A stretch of DNA of 64,000 nucleotides, from contig OZ020515.1 in assembly GCA_963971425.1 (NCBI GenBank), positions 21,820,637 to 21,884,636 on the forward strand, written 5' to 3'. The notes beneath the pieces are model-generated. The model did no database searches, was not told where the DNA came from, and saw only the letters and a list, made by a program, of their open reading frames with translations. The position numbers were made by a program, and so were the translations under genes. Below, in pieces: positions 57,223 through 64,000 of this stretch. Position 1 is the stretch's first letter; every line of letters begins with the position of its first letter. The DNA is from Bryoerythrophyllum caledonicum (Eukaryota; Streptophyta; Bryopsida; Pottiales; Pottiaceae).

Positions 57223-58971
57223 GTCATGTAGTTTTCTTAGGCGTTATACCTCGCCGGTGTAGTTCATCCTTGACATTGCCCGTATTAGAACACCAGCGCC
57301 TGGGGTTGATCCAGTGATGGCAGTCTCCTCTGCCTCCTCGGCAACGGCGTTGGGTATGTCGGCTAAGATATTCAAGTGGTACTTGAATATTTCTTCTACG
57401 CAGGATTCTGCCTTGAGTTTGGCATCTTCGCTGTTGACAATCTCGAGGACCCGCGCGTCGTGAGTCTGCAAGAAATAACCGGCGTAAGGCGTCATCCAAA
57501 ACATATAACTGAATGCGGACCAGAAGTCTTTGACGTTGAAGTGCTTGGAAAGGATGTCCTGCTTACCAAGCCGAGGTATGTTAAATGTGGTCCATCATGG
57601 ACATTGACGACCACCATACCCTCTCTAATGAACCCCGTGAACAACAAATCGAGGACCGAGATCCTCAGCTGTGGGACACCGGTTTGCTTCCAACGTTGGA
57701 TGGTTTCTTGATGTTGAGCAGCTGAAAAGAAGGCCGGTATTTTGTCCGAGTGGACTTTGTAGAGCCTCTTGAATGACTGAGCAGGCGTCTTGGTCGAGTC
57801 GTATTCATACAGGAATACACAGTATTCTACCTCCTCGACCCCGATTACTGGGGTCGGAAACCAATCACCTAGGTGGGGGAAGTTTCAAGTAGTAGACCAC
57901 ATGCGTCGCCCACAATTTCACCTTGCCCCTGGATTTTCTCTGCCGAAGACTGATGTACCTCTTCAATTCAACAGATCCCGCAACATCGGTGATAAGAACG
58001 GACGGTGATCTGATCCTTGTCCTCCCGTCCTTCGTGTCCACTTCCAGATGGTCGAAAATTGTTCTGAAGTCCAACGCATCAAGGACCTGTGCACGGCATA
58101 TGTCGTCTTTCACGCGATAGAGGAAAAAGAAGTAAAAGTGAGGGTCATTGACGTTACGCCACTCCTGAATGTCCAGCATGATAAGTACTTCGGCGATCTC
58201 GCCCCCTCTCTCTGGCATAACCCTGCAGGTGTATTTGGAGTCGAACAGGGACGTGTCATCCGTGGGTGTGGCCTCGGCAACATCTTCAACGATGTGTTGA
58301 CTCCAAATGGACACAAGGATGTCTGGGGTGGGGTCGGTCTCCTTGTTGATCGCCTTCAGCCGACCCTCAAGCCAAGCTTTACCCTTGGCAGAGTGATTAG
58401 CAGCGTCCACCCAGGACTCGAGCTGAACCCGTCCAATATCCCACTCTTCCGCAAAGGCGTCCCACTACTCCTTCGTATAAGGGACGAAGTCAGCAGCCTT
58501 TGAGGGAAGGAGGTGCGACTTGTAATGCAACATCAGTTCATTCTTCATTGCTCGGATTTTCTTCTCCCTGTTCGCCGCCTTTTCGAGAGTCTCGGCCTGC
58601 CCTTTTAAGTTTCATAGTACCTTGGTTTGCCACTTTGGAGGACTTCACACAGACCTTCTTCGCAAGCACTAACTTCGCATGGTAGTCCAGGTCTTCAGCG
58701 CGCATTTTGTAGAGTGGCTTGAAGTCGTTCTGCACTAGAGGTTTCCGCTTCAGCTTAGCTCGGTCGCCCGTCTTCCCGTTCGAGTTTGGTAGGAGTCCAG
58801 CGACGAACATCGTATCGATTTGGATCCACTTCTGGACCACCACATCATCCATCTCGAATAGAAGAGGGACCTTCGTGTCTTTTGGGTCAATTTTGCCGAG
58901 GTAAGTGAAAACCGTCGGCACCACTTGCTGTTGGAACGCCTGCAATAATATATAACTCAGTGTCTGAGCAC

Positions 58972-58985
58972 CCGGAGATCTCCGG
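58972..58985. promoter_or_regulatory. Motif 2 palindrome in intron 58,940-59,062
   Basis: Perfect CCGGAGATCTCCGG in a 123 bp intron (donor GTAAGC, acceptor ATTGCAG). The matching intron of copy A carries motif 3 instead. Confidence 0.85.
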
Positions 58986-59380
58986 TAGATTGGATTGGTT
59001 GCTTTGAAGAATGAGCGCATTCATTTTATTAAAATTTATTGAGGCGGAAAATGTAAGCTTACCGAGAATTCGTCAGATTGTGGACGACCATAGAGTTGGG
59101 GGGCAGGTTTTCCGAACTCAAACCACTTCACTCTGCACGTTTGTAGCTGTTCTGTAAAACTCTGCTCCCTCCGCAAACCCGTCAGATCTTGATTGAGAGC
59201 GCGCGAGAGTTGTAGCAGGGTCATGTCTTTGGGTCCGGATTGGTCCAAACCGGGGTGATAGAGAAGTGCGAGATTTCTTCGAGCGTCCACGTTGATGGCA
59301 GTTCGTATGACAAGATCTTGTACGCCTCCACAGTATGCTGACCACCAATAATGTAAAAGTGTGTTGTGTCCCTTAGGCAG

Positions 59381-59869
59381 TCCTCATTCGTCGGCTTGGT
59401 CGCGAAGAACTCCACCTTAGTTCCTTTAGGTTTTTTCTTCAGTGGCAAGACTCGAATGTGAATCTCAGGGGCCGTGCCTTCGAGGATGCGCGAACTGCGT
59501 TGATGATTCCTTCGAGCCGTTCTTTCTGGATGCCCCTGTACACTAATCCTCCAGGGAGGCCCTGTGTAGGTTATTGAAATGAACGAGCTTCACGACATCC
59601 TTCTTTGTGACAGGGTCTTCTACTGTCAAAGGCTTATTCTTGAGTATGTAAATGCAGTCCTCCTTCGTCGGCTTGGTCGCAAAGAACTCCACCTTAGTTC
59701 CTTCAGGTTTCTTCTTCAGTGGCAAGACTCGAATGTGAATCTCAGGTGCCGTGGCCTTCGAGGATGCGCAAACTCGTTGCTGATTCCTTCGAGCCGTTCT
59801 TTCTGGATGCCCTTGTACACTAATCCTCCAGGAGGGGCCCTTTGCAGGTTATTGAAATGAACGAGCTTC
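59381..59869. repeat. Tandem duplication within ParB-like copy B
   Basis: About 59,381-59,600 and 59,660-59,869 are near copies (both contain AACTCCACCTTAGTTCCTT and TGTACACTAATCCTCCAGG). The coding segment upstream of the GGQH box is therefore present twice. Confidence 0.8.
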
Positions 59870-60480
59870 GGGTAGAAGTCAGCTAGGATTACTCACGTTT
59901 GGGCAAAAAAAATATACCCAAAAGTATATTTTTTTGGCCAAAAAAACTTAATTTTGCCCAATTTAATGGAAAAAAAGGTTTTTCTTCAGAAAAAATTATG
60001 TTTCAAGATGGATCTATGCATGATGTATCTGATTGGATAAGAAATCAAAGAAAAAATCAACATTGAGTCCTATTTTAGGAGCCTTGAAGAAATATCTTGT
60101 TTTTTAGCAATAAAAGTGAAAATAAGTTTTCGATCTAGAATTTTCAATTATAATATATGAACACATTATGGCGTGAATGTGTCCCAAAACTTTTGGAGTG
60201 TTTAACTTCCTAGAACTCTCAAAATAAGTATATTTGACAAATGTCATATACTTGTGACAGATATATACTGATGGAAGATATACCTATATTGGCCAAATCG
60301 TAAATCAAAACTCAACATTTTTGAGGTTCCTAGACTTTAAATCAAGGCAATTATCACATTCCATCAATAGAATTCCAAGATCAATCCCACATTCGCACTA
60401 TGTAGCAAAAGAAGGTTTGTAATTCTTTCCAAAACCATTTGTGACTTTATAAATATACCACCTTAGTGGACTTTGACCCC
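59870..60480. mobile_element. AT-rich MITE-like insertion, 611 bp, TSD TTC
   Basis: Starts GGGTAGAAGTCAGCTAGG and ends as the reverse complement of GGGGTCAAAGTCCACTAAGG, an imperfect inverted repeat, flanked by TTC at 59,867-59,869 and 60,481-60,483. It splits the coding sequence of ParB-like copy B after KKDIVK. No coding potential; superfamily not assigned. Confidence 0.6.
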
Positions 60481-61511
60481 TTCACGATATCCTTCTTCGT
60501 GACAAGGTCTTCTACTGTCAAAGGCTTATTCTTGAGTATGTTAATGTTTTTGAAAGCATCGTCCAGTACCTTGCCAATTGCTTCAACTTCAGTCCGCTTC
60601 ATTTTGGCAAGGTCAGCCTGTGTGAAGTTCAGGCACTGTTCGATCGCGAGGCCAGGCTCATCGGCCTTCGCTTTCTTTCCCTTCTCCGCCCGCGACGAGG
60701 AACCTGGGGTCGAAGTTTTCAAGGTGATCTTGCGTTTTCATCCCGGGGTTGATTCTGGTGTCGGAGACAGAATGGGAGTCGCGTCTGGAACAGGCTTTCG
60801 GGACTTCTCTTGTGCTTCTGCCATCCACTTCCACTACTCATTAACGTACTCCGGCATCCAAGTATCACTCGTGGGAGGGGCATATAATAAGTTCTCATTC
60901 TGACATGTCTCCACCATCACATCCGAAATCTTAGATGTCTCCAGGATCAAGCCGAATATGAGAGGCTCGGTGGATGAGTCCACGTTCTCCTGGACGATAA
61001 GGAGGCAGACCTCGTCATCAAGACCCCGCATCTCCAGAACCTCAAGTCCAATGTCGGGGTGTCCCCGTTTGCCAATCCGAAGTTGGGGGACGTATTTCCA
61101 GGCTTCTTCAGGGGTTTTCATGAGCTTCATTCCCTACTGGCTAATGCTCTGTCGGCATGTGTAGACGTAGCCAACATTGTTAATCCCTCTGTAGACAAAC
61201 TCAGGGAGCCAGAACTCTACAAATGCCCCAAGCTTCCCGGGACGACATTCAGTCGGAAGTGTGGTTGTCGACGAATCCCTGCAAGATGATATCGAAAGAA
61301 CACAAACGCAGTTAGAAATCACTGCAATTAACCGGTAATCTATGCGGAGTCCGTCACTCAAAACCGGATGTATTCGTAGGGATGGAATCCATAAAACGAG
61401 CTTCTAAATCAATTTAATATTGCCTCAACTAGGGGAGGTCTTCGCTCAATTATCAGATCTACAGACACTCCAATGATCTCAAATCGCTTGAAGTATCTTG
61501 CATGCGCTCAA

Positions 61512-61981
61512 CCGGAGATCTCCGGTTCGGCAGGCAAGATTTGTAGTCGTTGTGAGGGGGTATCGAAACTTTCTTGAAACGTCTCGAGATCTCTAGCTCT
61601 ATTTCGGATTTTGAACAGCAATGGGGATCGTTTTCGTTCAATCCCATCGCAAAAGTATCCGGAGATCTCCGACTGATTTGTGGAAGTCGTGTGCATCCGT
61701 CCAGGAACGATTCGGCGTAGATCAGACGGATCCATTTCTGTCCTAACCAGAGATCTCCGGATGATGACCACAATGAAGAGTTTCACGATATTCACATCTT
61801 CATCCGCGCGAAAATGCACTGCTTCATAACGTCCGGAGATCTCCGGCTATTTTTGAGATTTACTTAATCGTGGATATATATTTTAAGACTCATCAGACCT
61901 CGACATGTCACATTATCTAGAGATCTCCGGCTGATTATTGGAACTCCGTATTCCGTTCGGGATGCAACCGGAGATCTCCGG
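61512..61981. repeat. Cluster of six motif 2 palindromes in intron 1
   Basis: CCGGAGATCTCCGG or one-base variants at 61,512-61,525, 61,659-61,672, 61,747-61,760, 61,833-61,846, 61,917-61,930 and 61,968-61,981. Spacings are 147, 88, 86, 84 and 51 bases, with unrelated sequence between, so only the palindrome recurs. Confidence 0.92.
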
Positions 61982-62608
61982 CTGCAGCAAGTACGGCATT
62001 ACAATGCACTAATCGCTACTGACCATCAAGGGTATATTCACAATCATTCACAGAGAAGTTTGACATACTATTCTGGATGTTTGACATACTCAAAATACAT
62101 GTTTCAAAATAGAAAACACAAAGAAACGTATCAAATGCTCACACAATGCTTTCAATAACCGACCTTACACACAAGAAATTGAATCTGCAAATGTTTCGAC
62201 GGAATGCCAAATGTGACGTTTGTACATAGATTACTCTTCTCACATTGAATCGGACCGGACTCGAAAGACTCAGTATGGACAAGCACATTCAAACGTCCGT
62301 ACAATACCATAATCAAACGCATATACATGAATTGAAACACACTTCTGTTCAGGGGACAACAAAAAATCAATCGACTATAGCCTAACAGACATCTGAATTC
62401 CAGTACTCAACTTCTGAGGTTTCTCTTCATTATTCGAGTGTTGCTCATTGTCATACACCCGCTCGGAATCAAAAGAAGAAATTCGAATCACACTCAAATA
62501 AAGAATCCACACACGGTCGCTCAGATACAGCGTAAACAATTCAATGTTGTGGACTTACCGGTCTCCTTGCCATGAAGTCTCACTCGACGTTCCAGCTCTA
62601 GTCGCCAT

Positions 62609-64000
62609 TTTCCAACCTCCTCGAGGAACTGCTCGGAATCAAAGCGAATTCACAGCTCTGAATAACATCAACATTCAACAACTCAACTTCACAAACTCTA
62701 CAATTTTTCAGATGCCCTAGAATTTAAGGTCCAGATCTGATTGACAAGATTTCCGCGAAATAAATTTCAACACTACATAACATGCTCATTTACAGACCTT
62801 CTAAATTGAATGCACATAACACCAGAACCCTATACCCTAAGCCCTACAATTCCGCTTAAACGTCTTACAACATCAGAATTACTCGACTCCCTTGAACCCT
62901 AATGGCGCTTACCAAACCCTACACCTGCCCCAGTGCCGATTCTAAGCAGTCCTGGGCAACTACGATATTTAATGACACTGAATTTTAATCTTTGAAACAA
63001 TACATACCTCTTCACTGGCCGAATCGGCACACCCGTTCGTCGTGGTCGTTTGTGAAGACGCCACCCTCAACCGCAACGTCGTTTCCGCTTCGCTAGTGAA
63101 CCAAGGCGCTCGCTAAATTTAAATGCCTATTTTAATCGCTCTGTTCTAGTCCTGCTCTCCGACCTTCAGTCTATATCCAGAAACAACCTCTCCACGATAT
63201 GCTTAATGTCCCTCACTTATATCAACACTCACCTCGCACACCGACTGCCTCTCACAACGCACACCGCCCTAACCTAATGCGTTGACGCCTATTGCGCAAA
63301 CCACGAAAAAAACCCCTTCCGCCACTTCCGCTCACTACCTACGACATTACAAAGACAGAACCCATAAAAAACAAGAAAGGTTTGATGCTTGGAGTTCCCC
63401 TAACCTGAAAAGGACAAGTTGGACGGCTCAAGGGTGTGACGGCTCAAGGGTGTGACGGCTCATGATGACAGTGGGTGAACTAAAAAATGAGCTCTAATCA
63501 CGTACATATACAACGTGTACATTTCACAATCATGACATTGTCAATGTCGTGAGCATGCGTGACAAGACGTATTGATACCCGGTCTCCTGGGTATTACATA
63601 TGACTATAGTAGATACTCGGGTTCACCGGGTATTAGTGTAATCATTATACTTGAATTTAAAACGTCATACGTGAAAAAGCTTAATCTCCCTCTCCGTTAC
63701 TCTCCCTCCCTTCTTTCCCTCACTTTTTTTTCTTATTTATATTTTACTCTCCCCTCTTTCTCCATCTCCATCTCATTTTTAATCTTGATTCTAATAATTT
63801 TTAGACTCCCCCTGATTTCAATAATTACACATTCTTAAATTAACCTACGACTCTAAAAATAAATCCCGCACTCTTCCTCTCCCTTACTCTCCTCTGGGAA
63901 GCCGTCCCACGAGTTTCCGGAAGTTAACCGTAAAATCCGGCTTAAATATAAAAAAATAGTGGTAAAAGATAAGTAAAATTGAGTAATGTAGCACGGAATC
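62609..64000. other. Upstream region of element B; no gene seen
   Basis: Presumed promoter side of ParB-like copy B. It contains a triplicated GACGGCTCAAGGGTGT (63,421-63,465) and two copies of a different palindrome-like unit, GATACCCGGTCTCCTGGGTA (63,574-63,596) and GATACTCGGGTTCACCGGGT (63,612-63,636). The 88-codon Leu/Ser/Ile-rich frame at 63,572 is a simple-sequence artefact. Confidence 0.5.

Larger units (their letters stand above)
57240..62608 (-). pseudogene. ParB/DGQHR-like gene, copy B
   Basis: Exon 1 is 62,608-62,559 (MATRAGTSSETSWQGD), with donor GTAAGT. Intron 1 (62,558-61,279) holds six motif 2 palindromes. Exon 2 from 61,278, in phase, reads LGAFVEFWLPEFVYRGINN, EEAWKYVPQLRIGKRGHPDI, EVCLLIVQENVDSSTEP, FTQADLAKMKRTEVEAIGKV. 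Then LVHFNNLHRAPPGG and THFYIIGGQHTVEAYKIL give the ParB/DGQHR-like core (about 59,560 and 59,380). Intron 58,940-59,062 carries motif 2. Then QKWIQIDTMFVAGLLPN, ILVSIWSQHIVEDVAEA, WSAFSYMFWMTPYAGYFLQ, ending near 57,247. Stops in exon 2 (TAG after SISQ, TAG after EYVNE, TGA after STPG) look like CAG or CGA changed by one base; a tandem duplication, a MITE and later frame changes also break it. ParB-like proteins bind DNA or nucleotides; here the role is unknown. Confidence 0.6.

Noticed and set aside
54555-62608. Element B as a Polinton or virus-like integration
   Set aside because: No capsid, packaging ATPase, protein-primed polymerase or integrase seen; spliced introns and plant-like decay fit a nuclear transposon or host-derived gene better.
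1-64000. tRNA, rRNA or other structured RNA genes
   Set aside because: None recognised by eye; the hairpins present belong to palindromic repeats and MITEs.

Overview
The window is plant nuclear DNA made almost entirely of mobile elements, with one clear host gene. A CASP-like (CASPL) membrane protein gene with spliced exons, degenerate TTTAGGG-type repeats, and hAT, CACTA-like and Harbinger-like elements point to a land plant. The abundance of DUF7869-type transposase genes makes a non-seed plant (moss, liverwort or lycophyte) my guess, but the sequence alone does not settle the species. There is a 200-base assembly gap at 37,061-37,260.

Layout. 1-8,057 and 21,242-22,738 hold two nearly identical copies of a DUF7869-transposase element, head to head, facing each other across a 2.2 kb spacer. 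The right copy is split by a young Ty3/Gypsy-type LTR retrotransposon (8,058-21,241). 22,741-25,358 holds a spliced gene with an FCP1-like HAD phosphatase domain, followed by exons of unknown function. 26,046-29,519 (minus) is a decayed gene with a ParB/DGQHR-like motif, interrupted by a CACTA-like foldback MITE. 29,503 to about 37,060 is a hAT element with GC-rich subterminal arrays and two diverged copies of an unknown accessory gene. 38,112-47,600 is a third DUF7869 transposase gene, split by a 4.7 kb hAT-like foldback element with an 8 bp target duplication. 48,199-52,721 is a MITE cluster around the CASPL gene (50,685-51,597). 52,726-53,061 is a possible DNA-glycosylase fragment. 54,267-62,608 (minus) is a second, fuller ParB-like gene followed by a second FCP1-like HAD region.

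Main observation. Three gene types recur: the DUF7869 transposase, a ParB-like gene and an FCP1-like HAD gene. Each set is linked by its own short palindrome, repeated in intergenic arrays and inside introns: TCAGCTCGAGTCGAGCTGA (motif 1: transposase copies 1 and 2 plus HAD A), CCGGAGATCTCCGG (motif 2: ParB B plus HAD B), and GATCGGGTGCGCTCCCGATC (motif 3: transposase copy 3 plus an intron of ParB A). The pairings together suggest one undescribed type of large DNA transposon that carries all three genes and marks its own introns and ends with family-specific palindromes, perhaps as binding sites for the ParB-like or transposase protein. Gene homology between copies and the motif positions are seen directly; the element model and the binding role are inference.
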